From Rhizomicrobium sp. (GTDB lineage Bacteria; Pseudomonadota; Alphaproteobacteria; Micropepsales; Micropepsaceae), in contig JBBCGJ010000001.1 in NCBI GenBank assembly GCA_037200985.1, forward strand, positions 4,564,756 through 4,628,755: DNA of 64,000 nt. Direction: 5' to 3'. Shown here in pieces: positions 30,599 through 39,173 of the stretch; positions within the stretch are counted from its first letter, which is position 1; every line of letters starts with the position of its first letter. The notes beneath the pieces are model-generated. The model did no database searches. It saw nothing but the letters and a program-made list of their open reading frames with translations, and was not told the DNA's origin. The translations under genes were made by a program, and so were the position numbers.

Positions 30599-31746
30599 AA
30601 GGCGGAAACGCCGGTCAGATTGCGGGCGATCAACAGCCGCTGGATATCGGAGGTCCCGTCCGGCACCGTCATCACACGCGCGTCGCGGAAAAGCTTTTCG
30701 ACCGGAAACTCCGGACTCAATCCGTTGGCGCCGAAGACCTCGAGACAGCGATGCGTGATCCGTACGCCGGCTTCGGTCGCAAACAGCTTTGCCATCGAGG
30801 TCTGGGTGTCGCACCGTGCTCCCCGGTCCACGAGGGCAAGCCCCCGATAGACGAGCAGCCGCGCCGCATCGAGCTCCGTCGCGGCCTCCGCCAGTTTGAT
30901 CTGTATCGATTGGTGGCCGGCGATCGCCTTGCCCCATTGCCTGCGCGTCTGTGCGTAGTCGATGGCGGCTTCAAGGGCCGCCCGCGCAATACCCAGGCTG
31001 ACCACGCCCACAAAGCAGCGCGCCCGCTCGAACATGCGCAACGTCTGCGCGAGGCCCGCGCCTTCGACGCCGATCACATTTGCTTCCGGCACTTCGCAGT
31101 CGATCATGACCTGGCCGGTGGGCCAGGTATTCAGGCCGAGCTTCTTGAGATTGGTGGTTTCGAAGCCGTGCTCGTACCGGTCGAGCAATATCTGACTGAG
31201 CGGGGCTCTCGGATCGTCGCTGGTTTTGCACACGACGATGGCGAGATCGGCGATATCGGCGTTTGAAATCCAGGTCTTCTCGCCGATCACCCGCAACGTC
31301 CCGCTTCCGGTCGGCGTCGCGCGGGTTACGACATTGCGGGGATTTGAACCGACGCCGGGCTCGGTGATCCCGGTGCACAAGGTCCGCTTGCCGGCCATCA
31401 GGTCGGGGAGGTATCGGTCTTTCAGATGTTGCGGGGCCATCCGCGCAAAGCTGCCGATGGAGCCGTCCTGCAAGCTCACCATCCCGCCCAGGCCGCCGTC
31501 TATGCGGCAGATCTCCTCGATCATCCGGCCGTTCAGGCGATTGGAGAAGCCATGGCCGCCGTCTTGGACGGGCACATACATCCCGCCGATGCCGAAATGC
31601 GTCAGGCGCTGGAAGAAATCCTTCGCTTCCGCCATCGACGGCGCACGGTCGCGCAGATCCTTGGCATAAGGCCGGACTTCCCTTTCCAGGAAGCGGCAGA
31701 AATTGTCGATGATCAATTGTTCTTCGGCTTCGAATTCAAAGTCCAT
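30595..31746 (-). CDS. acyl-CoA dehydrogenase
   Basis: A 383-residue FAD enzyme that should oxidise an acyl-CoA to the 2-enoyl-CoA. Family blocks are visible: CTGITEPGVGSNPRNVVT and EKTWISNADIADLAIV (flavin/substrate), QTRRQWGKAIAGHQSIQ, and the C-terminal VPDGTSDIQRLLIARNL. The last block has Asp where classical enzymes have the catalytic Glu (xEGTxxI), a variation seen in some branches acting on cyclic or branched substrates. It is the third gene of an SDR, crotonase, dehydrogenase operon, 24 bases after the crotonase. Confidence 0.92.
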   Translation of the reverse strand: MDFEFEAEEQLIIDNFCRFLEREVRPYAKDLRDRAPSMAEAKDFFQRLTHFGIGGMYVPVQDGGHGFSNRLNGRMIEEICRIDGGLGGMVSLQDGSIGSFARMAPQHLKDRYLPDLMAGKRTLCTGITEPGVGSNPRNVVTRATPTGSGTLRVIGEKTWISNADIADLAIVVCKTSDDPRAPLSQILLDRYEHGFETTNLKKLGLNTWPTGQVMIDCEVPEANVIGVEGAGLAQTLRMFERARCFVGVVSLGIARAALEAAIDYAQTRRQWGKAIAGHQSIQIKLAEAATELDAARLLVYRGLALVDRGARCDTQTSMAKLFATEAGVRITHRCLEVFGANGLSPEFPVEKLFRDARVMTVPDGTSDIQRLLIARNLTGVSAF

Positions 31747-31770
31747 CAGAAAAACTCCGACAATCTGTTT

Positions 31771-32550
31771 TCATCGCCCGCGCCAGACCGGGGCGCGTTT
31801 CTCTGCGAATGCCGCCAGGCCCTCCTTGAAGTCTTCCGACGCAAGAACCGGGCCCGCAATCCGCATCTGTTCCCGCCAGCCCTGCTCTTCGGTCCAGGCC
31901 TCCGATTGGGCGCGAAATGCGATCTCCTTGGATGCCTTCAAGGCGAGCGGACCGTTGGCGGCCATCGCCCGCGCCAGAGCGAGCGCCGTGGAAAGCGCCT
32001 CCCCGGGCTCGGAAATGCGGTTGACGATGCCATGCGCCTTCATCGCTTCGGCGGGAACCGGACCGCCCAGGAGAATCATCTCCATCGCAAGGTGGTAGGG
32101 CATTCGCCGCGGCAGCCGCAGAATGCCGCCCCCCAGCGCGACCAGGCTGCGCCGGACTTCGGGCAAGCCGAATGTGGCGTTTCGCGCGGCGACGATGAGA
32201 TCGCAGCTGAGCGCCAGTTCGAATCCGCCCGCCAGCGCCGGGCCTTCCACGGCGGCTATCAGCGGTTTCGACGACGGCTTGGCCATGATCCCGAAACCGC
32301 CGCGCCGCGCCGTCAAGGCAGCCTCGCCGCGCGCGGCGGCTTTCAGATCCTGGCCGGCGCAAAAGAAGCCGCCCGCGCCGGTCACGACGCCGACAAAAGC
32401 GGAATCGTCCTGGTCGAGATCGTCCAGCGCCGCTTCCATTTGCTGCGCGGTGGCGAGATCGAAGGAATTGCGGGCGGACACGCGATCGATCGTGATGACG
32501 ACGACATTGCCGTCCCTTTCGACCCGGATCGTTTTTGGAGTCTCGGACAT
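31771..32550 (-). CDS. enoyl-CoA hydratase/isomerase family protein
   Basis: A 259-residue crotonase-fold protein. The CoA-binding/oxyanion segments FFCAGQDLKAAARG and AAVEGPALAGGFELALSCDL are typical, and FGLPEVRRSLVALGGG carries one of the catalytic acidic positions. It should hydrate or isomerise an enoyl-CoA from the adjacent acyl-CoA dehydrogenase. It lies 7 bases after the SDR gene and 24 before the dehydrogenase gene. Confidence 0.9.
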   Translation of the reverse strand: MSETPKTIRVERDGNVVVITIDRVSARNSFDLATAQQMEAALDDLDQDDSAFVGVVTGAGGFFCAGQDLKAAARGEAALTARRGGFGIMAKPSSKPLIAAVEGPALAGGFELALSCDLIVAARNATFGLPEVRRSLVALGGGILRLPRRMPYHLAMEMILLGGPVPAEAMKAHGIVNRISEPGEALSTALALARAMAANGPLALKASKEIAFRAQSEAWTEEQGWREQMRIAGPVLASEDFKEGLAAFAEKRAPVWRGR

Positions 32551-32557
32551 CGCCGTC

Positions 32558-33343
32558 TCACATCGCCATGTCGTAGCCGCCGTTCACCGGATAGGTCTGA
32601 CCGGTGACCCAGGACGAGGCTTCGGACGCCAGGAACAAAACCATGTTGGCGACATCGCTCGGCTCTCCGAAGCGGCGGAGCACATATTTCGACAATGCCC
32701 TTTTTGCGAATTCCGGATTTGCGAGCGCGTTCTCGGTTGCCGGCGTGCGCGTGGCGGAAATAGCGACGCAATTGGCGCGCACCTTGAAACGCCCGACGCT
32801 GCGCGCGATTCCGCGCGTGAACCCCGCGGCGCCTGCCTTGGCGCCGCTATAGACCTCGATGTTGGGCTCGCCGACGCGCCCCGCGTCCGAAATCACATTG
32901 ACGATCGAACCGGCGCCCGCCTCGATCATGCCCGGGAGAAACGCGCGGCAGCAGTTCAGCACGCCATAAAAGTTGACCGAAATCCACGCGTTCCATTCCG
33001 ACGGATCCTGTTCCCAAAAGGGTTTGCCGGTGAGGCCCGAGGCGGTGGCACCCGCATTCCCGGCGTTGTTCACCAGCACGCCGACCGGCCCCGCCAGGCT
33101 CCTGGCCCGATCGGCCATTGCCTGCACCGAGGCGAAATCCGACACATCCGCGGCCAGGGCGATTGCCGAACCGGGATGTTCGCGATTGATGTCGTCCGCG
33201 ACCGCCTCGGCCCGTTCGGCAAAATAATCGTTGACCACGACCTTGGCGCCGTAGGCCGCCAGGAGAAACGCTGTCTGGCGCCCCACGCCTTGGCCTGCCC
33301 CCGTCACAAGGGCGGTCCTTCCAGACAAATTCAGAATGTCCAT
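32558..33343 (-). CDS. SDR family oxidoreductase
   Basis: A 261-residue classical SDR: cofactor motif GAGQGVG at residues 16-22, LVNNAGNAG in the middle strand, and Tyr/Lys in EVYSGAKAG; the C-terminus GQTYPVNGGYDMAM is usual for the family. In this operon a 3-hydroxyacyl-CoA dehydrogenase role is plausible, completing one beta-oxidation-like turn with the dehydrogenase and hydratase; that is inference. It is the first gene of the operon and divergent from the DUF35/thiolase operon. Confidence 0.9.
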   Translation of the reverse strand: MDILNLSGRTALVTGAGQGVGRQTAFLLAAYGAKVVVNDYFAERAEAVADDINREHPGSAIALAADVSDFASVQAMADRARSLAGPVGVLVNNAGNAGATASGLTGKPFWEQDPSEWNAWISVNFYGVLNCCRAFLPGMIEAGAGSIVNVISDAGRVGEPNIEVYSGAKAGAAGFTRGIARSVGRFKVRANCVAISATRTPATENALANPEFAKRALSKYVLRRFGEPSDVANMVLFLASEASSWVTGQTYPVNGGYDMAM

Positions 33344-33514
33344 TTTTCCCTCTTGGTCACTGGCAATTCTCGGATCCGTGCGGTTTTCCGTTCTTCCCGG
33401 ACTTTGCGATCCGCGCCGCTGAACGGTTCCGCCTCAAATCCCCCGCCCCATCCGCATCGCAGGCGCCCGGCGAACTTTTGACGATTGCCGGCAATGCTGT
33501 CCAGCCAAAAGTTT

Positions 33515-33565
33515 ATAAATATGCCTTTTCACTTTCATATCGCGTGACAATATGAGAATATTTAT
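33515..33565. promoter_or_regulatory. overlapping dyads in divergent promoter
   Basis: The AT-rich gap between the SDR operon (minus) and the DUF35 operon (plus) holds ATAAATAT (33515-33522) matched by ATATTTAT (33558-33565), and inside it TCATAT (33535-33540) matched by ATATGA (33550-33555). These suggest operators for a regulator controlling both directions; the doubled TetR or AsnC proteins nearby are candidates. Confidence 0.45.
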
Positions 33566-33589
33566 GCGCAAACGTTAAAAAAGGGCGCG

Positions 33590-33997
33590 ATGGATCAGGG
33601 TAATCGGGTCAGACATCCCACGCTTTATGGGGCGTCGACGGACGGTCGCGTGACGCTGTTCGGACAGCAGTGCCGGAAATGCGGTCACATCGGCTTTCCC
33701 CAGCAGATCTATGGCTGCGAAACGTGCGGCGCGTACGGGAAAATGCTGGCCCCTCAAGAGCTTGAGGCTATCGGCCTGCTGATCTCATTTGCCGAGGTGC
33801 ATCGCTATCAGGGCCGTGAAATCGAGGCACCCTTCGTGATCGGCGAAATACGCCTGCAAAGCGGACCGCTCCTTCGTTGCACGTTGGACCAGCGCGGTGA
33901 ATCGGGCTTGTACATCGGCGCGGAGATGTGCGGATCGCTGACGGCGCCCACCGGCGAGCGACCGTCTGAACTGCGTTTTCGGCTTGCGAGGGACTGA
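33590..33997 (+). CDS. Zn-ribbon OB-fold (DUF35) protein
   Basis: A 135-residue protein with an N-terminal rubredoxin-like zinc ribbon (Cys28, Cys31, Cys43, Cys46) and a C-terminal OB fold, the DUF35 layout. Such proteins are partner subunits of thiolase-like enzymes; in actinobacterial steroid degradation the ChsH2 DUF35 domain binds the aldolase Ltp2. The gene ends 2 bases before the thiolase-like gene, so the two products very likely form a complex. Confidence 0.9.
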   Translation: MDQGNRVRHPTLYGASTDGRVTLFGQQCRKCGHIGFPQQIYGCETCGAYGKMLAPQELEAIGLLISFAEVHRYQGREIEAPFVIGEIRLQSGPLLRCTLDQRGESGLYIGAEMCGSLTAPTGERPSELRFRLARD

Positions 33998-33999
33998 CG

Positions 34000-35148
34000 A
34001 TGGTTGGATCTCTCTCGAACCTCCGTCCGGTCTATGTGGTCGGCGTTGGCAATCATCGCTATCAGAAGCTGTCGGACACGCCTTACGTTGTCCTGGGACT
34101 TGCCGCGGTGCGCGCCGCGCTCGCCGACGCGGGGCTGGAATGGTCGGCGGTCGAGTCCGCCTTTCATGCCAATTGCCTGCTTGGGATGTCGCCGACCCGG
34201 GTCATGTTGCGGCATCTGGGTGCGACGGGCATCCCGATGCAACAGGTCGAGAACGCTTCGGCGTCCGGCTCGACGGCCTTCCGCAATGCGGTGCTCGAAG
34301 TCGCTTCCGGGATCAGCGACGTGACGCTTGCGCTGGGCGTCGACAAGCCCGCGCCCTTTACTTTGGGATCGTCGCGGAACGGATTGGACAATTTGGAGCA
34401 CGATCGCATCGCGGCGTTCACGCATTTCGCGCTTCTTGCAAGGACGTATGGGTCCGAATCCGGAGCGACTCCGGAGGACTTCGCGCGGGTCGCCGTGAAA
34501 AATCTCGGGAACGGAGCTCTCAACCCCTATGCCCACCGCCAGCAGGCGCGAACGCTCGATGAAATTCAAAGCGCCGAGCCCGTCGCCGGCTTTCTGACGC
34601 CGCTCCAATGTTGCCCGGTGGGCGAAGGGGCCTCGGCCGTCATCGTGGCTTCGCAAGACGCGATTCGCAAATTCGGCGTCGATCCGCGCCGGTCGCCGCG
34701 GGTGATAAGCTCAACGTCCCGCTCGGAGCGGGTTTACGAGCCGGCATCGGGATTCGACGCCGCTCTCACCGAGGAGACGATCGATCAAGCCTATCGGGAA
34801 GCAGGGATCGGTCCGGAGGATCTCGACATTGTCGAGCTTCACGATGCGTTCACGGTCGAAGAGCTTCTCTATGTCGAGCGCATGGGCCTGTGCGAACGCG
34901 GCGGCGCGCCCCAAGCATTGAAGCACGGCGATTTCAACATCGGCGGCCGCGTCGCTGTCAGTCCGTCGGGCGGATTGCTTGCCATGGGCCACCCCCTCGG
35001 CCCGACGGGTCTCGGGCAAATCGCCGAGATCACCCGCCAACTCCGAGGCGAAGCCGACCGTCGCCAACACCCTGGAGCGCGAACGGGCCTTGCCCATATG
35101 GTCGGCGTGGGCGCCGTTTGCCTCGTCCACATCTTGCGTAGCGATTAG
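34000..35148 (+). CDS. thiolase-like protein lacking the nucleophilic Cys
   Basis: A 382-residue SCP2/lipid-transfer-type thiolase-fold protein. His motifs ELHDAFTVEELLYVE and GGLLAMGHPLGPTG are intact, but the nucleophile position, normally NACASG, reads NASASG at 85-90, so Cys is replaced by Ser87. A classical Claisen thiolase needs that Cys. Paired with a DUF35 protein, this resembles Ltp2-type retro-aldolases, which use the thiolase fold without the Cys to release a side chain as a ketone plus acyl-CoA. Aldolase activity is inference. It sits between the DUF35 and CoA-ligase genes. Confidence 0.85.
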   Translation: MVGSLSNLRPVYVVGVGNHRYQKLSDTPYVVLGLAAVRAALADAGLEWSAVESAFHANCLLGMSPTRVMLRHLGATGIPMQQVENASASGSTAFRNAVLEVASGISDVTLALGVDKPAPFTLGSSRNGLDNLEHDRIAAFTHFALLARTYGSESGATPEDFARVAVKNLGNGALNPYAHRQQARTLDEIQSAEPVAGFLTPLQCCPVGEGASAVIVASQDAIRKFGVDPRRSPRVISSTSRSERVYEPASGFDAALTEETIDQAYREAGIGPEDLDIVELHDAFTVEELLYVERMGLCERGGAPQALKHGDFNIGGRVAVSPSGGLLAMGHPLGPTGLGQIAEITRQLRGEADRRQHPGARTGLAHMVGVGAVCLVHILRSD

Positions 35149-35186
35149 CAATTGCCCCGCTGGGGCCGATGAAAAGAGACGATGCC

Positions 35187-36743
35187 ATGAACAGTCCGTA
35201 CAAAGGCAGCGCAGAGAGCTTTGCGCAGGCGAAACCGGATGCCGTCGCCTTCTTCGAGGGCGATGCCCGCACCAGCTGGAAGGCGTGGAACGATCGCGCC
35301 GACCGGCTTGCGGCCGGCTTCCAGAAGATGGGATTGCGCCCCGGCGACCGGATCGCGGCACGCATGGCTATTCGCCACGAATGGTTCGTCGTGCAGTTGG
35401 CCGCGAGCAAGATCGGCGCCGCGCTTGTCGGGGTAAACAATCGGTCCACCATCGAAGAGACGCGCTATCTTTTGGAGGATAGCGGCGCCCGCGCGCTGGT
35501 CATCGACGATCCGGCACCCGGGCCCATCATGGAGATCGCCCGGGCAAGCGGCATCGACGCGATATTGACGTTCGCCCGGCTCGATTCGGGCGCGCCGAAC
35601 TATGCGGACATCGTCGCCGACAAGGGTGTGCCGACTCCGATGGTCTCGCCCGCGCCCGCGCCGCTCATTCTCTATACCTCCGGCACGACCGGCCGGCCCA
35701 AGGGTGTCGCTCTCGACCCCGCGCTTCTGGCGGCGCGCAAAAATGTGCAGCAATACCGCGACTACATGGCCGGCATCATACCGGTCTCGGAGCATTCGCG
35801 GTTTCTGCTCTGCCTGCCGATGCACCACGGCGCCGGTCCCAACTCCGCCTTGTTTTGCCTGCGGGCGGGCGGAGCCGTGGTCATTCTGCCGAAATTCGAT
35901 GCCGAATCCGCGCTTCGGCTTATCGATCGCCACGCGATCACGAACTGGATGGCCGTTCCAACCATGCTCCATCGCCTGGCCGCGCTCCCCAGCGAAATTC
36001 GGGATCGATTCGATCGCTCCTCGATGCGCACGGTAAATATCGGCGCCGCCGCCGTTCCCGCGAGCCTGAAGCGCTGGGCAAAGGAGTTCTTCGGTCCGCA
36101 ATGCCTGATTTTCGAAGGCTATGGGATGAGCGAAACCCAAATGATCAGCTACATGCTCCCCGAGCATTGGGAGGAAGCACCGGATTCCAGTGGAAAGCCC
36201 ATGCCATACGTCGATGTGAAGATAATCGGGCCCGACGGCGAAACGTTGCCGCCGGGCGAGGCGGGTGAAATATGCGTGCGGACGCCGCTGATGATCGACC
36301 GCTATCTCAATCGGGCGCCGCTGGGACCGGACGATTTGACGCCGGATGGATATTTCCGGACCGGCGACGTCGGCCGGTTGGACGACCGCGGCTATCTCTA
36401 CGTGACCGATCGGCTGAAGGATATGATCATTGTCGGGGGTACGAACGTTTATCCCGCCGAAATCGAGGCGGCGCTGCATACGCATCCGGGGGTTCTGGAG
36501 GCCGCCGTTATCGGGATTCCGGATCCGGACATGGGCGAACAAGTCCTTGCCGTGTGCGAGATGAGGCCGCTTGCGGAACACGATCCGGAATCGCTGATCG
36601 CGCATTGCCGCAAGACCCTTGCCGGATACAAGGTTCCCAAGAGTGTCCGGTTCATCGACGAATTGCCGCGAAACGCGACGGGAAAGGTGACGAAGAACGT
36701 CTTGCGGGAGCCTTATTGGGCCGGACGGGAGCGTCGGATTTGA
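35187..36743 (+). CDS. acyl-CoA synthetase (AMP-forming)
   Basis: A 518-residue ANL-family ligase that activates a carboxylic acid to its CoA thioester via an acyl-adenylate. The P-loop LILYTSGTTGRPKGVAL, the A5 block FEGYGMSETQ, the hinge GYFRTGDVGRLDDRGYLYVT and KDMIIVGGTNVYPAEIE, and the catalytic Lys in PRNATGKVTKN are all present. An in-frame ATG at 35169 is an alternative start. It is the third gene of the DUF35/thiolase operon and probably supplies its CoA thioester. The acid substrate is not predictable. Confidence 0.9.
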   Translation: MNSPYKGSAESFAQAKPDAVAFFEGDARTSWKAWNDRADRLAAGFQKMGLRPGDRIAARMAIRHEWFVVQLAASKIGAALVGVNNRSTIEETRYLLEDSGARALVIDDPAPGPIMEIARASGIDAILTFARLDSGAPNYADIVADKGVPTPMVSPAPAPLILYTSGTTGRPKGVALDPALLAARKNVQQYRDYMAGIIPVSEHSRFLLCLPMHHGAGPNSALFCLRAGGAVVILPKFDAESALRLIDRHAITNWMAVPTMLHRLAALPSEIRDRFDRSSMRTVNIGAAAVPASLKRWAKEFFGPQCLIFEGYGMSETQMISYMLPEHWEEAPDSSGKPMPYVDVKIIGPDGETLPPGEAGEICVRTPLMIDRYLNRAPLGPDDLTPDGYFRTGDVGRLDDRGYLYVTDRLKDMIIVGGTNVYPAEIEAALHTHPGVLEAAVIGIPDPDMGEQVLAVCEMRPLAEHDPESLIAHCRKTLAGYKVPKSVRFIDELPRNATGKVTKNVLREPYWAGRERRI

Positions 36744-36829
36744 TTTCGGACGATGAACCGGACCGCAATTTGACGAAATGCCGATAGGGTGCTTCTTAGA
36801 TCGTCGATCCACCGATTCGGGGACGTGTC

Positions 36830-37768
36830 TTGGAAGCGGGCAAACCCGATAAAATAGATCTCAAAATCATCCGCGAGCTTCGCGAGGACGGCCGGCGCCC
36901 CACGAAGGAGATCGCCGAAAGCCTGAGCTTGGCCGAACCGACGATAGCATCCCGCATACGCGCCCTGAACGAGGCGGGGGTGATGCGCGTGATGGCGCAG
37001 GTCAACGTCAAGCGGCTGCGCAACAGGCAGACCTGCTTCATGCACGTTTGGGTAAGGGGGCGGGAGATCGACGAGGTCGCCAAAGACCTCGCCAAATTCG
37101 ACCGCATCACGACCGTTCAAGTTTGCGTCGGCAGCCCGGAAATCCATCTGATGGCGTTCGTCGAAGAGAACACGGCGATATTGGCATTGCTGCAAAACGA
37201 AGTGGGCCTCGTGGAGGGTGTCGATCGCCTGGAAGTCAATCTGGCACTGAAAACCATCATGTTCAGGTCGGACTACGCGGCGCTGGATCTGGGGCCGACG
37301 GGCGTGTCCGAAGTCGGCGACAAGCTCGACGATCAGATCGTTCGCCAACTTCAAATCGACGGCCGCGTAAGCAACCGAGAGATTGCGCGGACACTCGATG
37401 TGCCTGCCAGTACCGTGCGCGAGCGCGTGAACCGGATGCTGCATGGGCGGGTCATTCGAATAGGCGCGGTCTGCGATCCCGGAAAGCTGGGGCTGAACAT
37501 GGCCGCGTTCGGATATCTTCAAGTTGCCGCGGCGAGCCTGGAGCGGGCGCTGTCGCACCTTGGAAAAATCGACGATTTGGGAATCGTCTGCACGGTCAGC
37601 GGCCGGCACAGTATCTTCGTCCTTGCCGGCGCCAGGGATTTCGCTCACTTCGTCGCGATCGTGAAGAGTCGGCTGGAAACAACGCCCGGGCTGACCGAGA
37701 TCACCATCCGCAACATCGCCGAAGTGAAGAAACATCGGGCCGACCTCATCTACATCGTGGACGAATGA
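36830..37768 (+). CDS. doubled Lrp/AsnC regulator
   Basis: A 312-residue protein containing two complete Lrp/AsnC units in tandem. The first helix-turn-helix starts at about residue 8 (DLKIIRELREDGRRPTKEIA), followed by an effector (RAM) domain to about 150; the second starts near 165 (LDDQIVRQLQIDGRVSNREI), followed by its own effector domain to the end. Typical family members are about 150 residues. The start is the TTG at 36830 with GGGGAC upstream. It lies 86 bases after the CoA ligase and 81 before the doubled TetR gene. Confidence 0.87.
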   Translation: MEAGKPDKIDLKIIRELREDGRRPTKEIAESLSLAEPTIASRIRALNEAGVMRVMAQVNVKRLRNRQTCFMHVWVRGREIDEVAKDLAKFDRITTVQVCVGSPEIHLMAFVEENTAILALLQNEVGLVEGVDRLEVNLALKTIMFRSDYAALDLGPTGVSEVGDKLDDQIVRQLQIDGRVSNREIARTLDVPASTVRERVNRMLHGRVIRIGAVCDPGKLGLNMAAFGYLQVAAASLERALSHLGKIDDLGIVCTVSGRHSIFVLAGARDFAHFVAIVKSRLETTPGLTEITIRNIAEVKKHRADLIYIVDE

Positions 37769-37849
37769 GCGGGTCGGCGAACATGACTTTCGCGCCCGGC
37801 GGTCGCCGAGCCGCCGATGCTCCGAACCGCCTGCCGAAGGAGCGAAGAA

Positions 37850-39097
37850 TTGGAAAAGCCGGTCGAAAGCGGACAGAGCGCACGCGCGAACCGGCGGGCT
37901 CGCGTTCTGGAGGAGTCGACCAAGATCCTGAACAGCCTGGGAATTTCCCACGCATCCTTGCCGGAAATCGCAAAGCGGCTCGATGTTTCCCGTGCCGCGC
38001 TGTACTACTATTTCGAAGATCAACAGGATCTCGCCTTCCAGTGCTATCGCCGATCGTGCGAGCTCATGGCGCAGCGGTTGAACGAAGCCGCCCGCAATCG
38101 AACCGATCCCCTGGCGATCGTCGATAACTTCATCGATGCGCTGCTGGGCGCGGGGCAGCCGGAATTCGCGGCTCTCAGCGAAACCGCCTATCTCCATCCC
38201 GAACAAAGGAGCACGATTCTCGGCCTCTATGCCGCCATCATGGCGAACATCGCGGACATACTGAAAAAGGGCGTCGATGCCGGCTCGCTGCGGCCCTGTT
38301 CCCGCCATATCGTCGCCGAAGTGATCATCGGCCTGATCTCCTGGCTTCCGATGTCGCGGCGCTGGCGCACGAACGACGCGCTGACGCGCAAGGAGCTCGT
38401 CGCGGGCACAAAGCTTCTGTTGCGCGACGGCGTAGCCGCGGATCGCGCCGCGCCGGTCGAATACAGGCCCATGGTGCTGTCGAGCGGCGCGACGTTGAGC
38501 CAAAGCGTTTTCGACGACCGGGCGATGGCCGCCGCGCGCCGCGAGGCGTTGCTCACCGCCGCGTCCTGGCTTTTCAATCTCAAGGGGGTCGATGCGACGT
38601 CGCTGGACGAAATCGCCGCGCGCGTGGGCGTGACAAAGAAGGTCGTCTATCACAATGTCGGCGACAAGGCCGCGCTCGTCGCCCAATGCTATACGCGCTC
38701 CTTCGGCTTCTACGAGGACATTGCCCGCCGAACGGTCGCATATGAGGGGCCGAGAATCGACGCGCTGTCCGCGAGTACCCATGCTCTATCGGAGGCCAGC
38801 CTGCGCGAGGACGTGGCCCCGCTTGCGCCCTTGGCCGGTTTCGAAGCGCTTCCATCGACAATACGCAAAAGGATGCAGGCGTCGTCCGGGCGCCTCATGG
38901 CCGACTACCTTCGGGTCTTCGAGGCGGGGTACCGGGAAAAGAGCATTCGCCGCATAAATGCCCGCGCCGTTCTGGCCATGCACCCGGGTGTCTTTCAATG
39001 GCTCCCCAAATGGTTCGACACCGTGGAGCAATCCGACCGAAGTCTTGTTCCAAGGGAAATCGCCACCCTCGTTCGGATCGGCCTGCGGCCGGTCTAG
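37850..39097 (+). CDS. doubled TetR regulator
   Basis: A 415-residue protein with two TetR-type DNA-binding domains. The first is at about residues 17-65 (LPEIAKRLDVSRAALYYYFE), the second at about 229-280 (LDEIAARVGVTKKVVYHNVG), each followed by a helical ligand-type domain. TetR proteins are normally ~200 residues and bind as dimers, so this could bind an operator as a monomer. The TTG start at 37850 is favoured by GAAGGAG 7 bases upstream; an ATG at 37817 is the alternative. It precedes the BVMO gene. Confidence 0.87.
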   Translation: MEKPVESGQSARANRRARVLEESTKILNSLGISHASLPEIAKRLDVSRAALYYYFEDQQDLAFQCYRRSCELMAQRLNEAARNRTDPLAIVDNFIDALLGAGQPEFAALSETAYLHPEQRSTILGLYAAIMANIADILKKGVDAGSLRPCSRHIVAEVIIGLISWLPMSRRWRTNDALTRKELVAGTKLLLRDGVAADRAAPVEYRPMVLSSGATLSQSVFDDRAMAAARREALLTAASWLFNLKGVDATSLDEIAARVGVTKKVVYHNVGDKAALVAQCYTRSFGFYEDIARRTVAYEGPRIDALSASTHALSEASLREDVAPLAPLAGFEALPSTIRKRMQASSGRLMADYLRVFEAGYREKSIRRINARAVLAMHPGVFQWLPKWFDTVEQSDRSLVPREIATLVRIGLRPV

Positions 39098-39173
39098 GAG
39101 CCGAGCCGGCCTTGACAGCGATGTTGCAATCCGGAGATCATGTGCACCGAAATGTAAAATTCGGATCGGCAGC

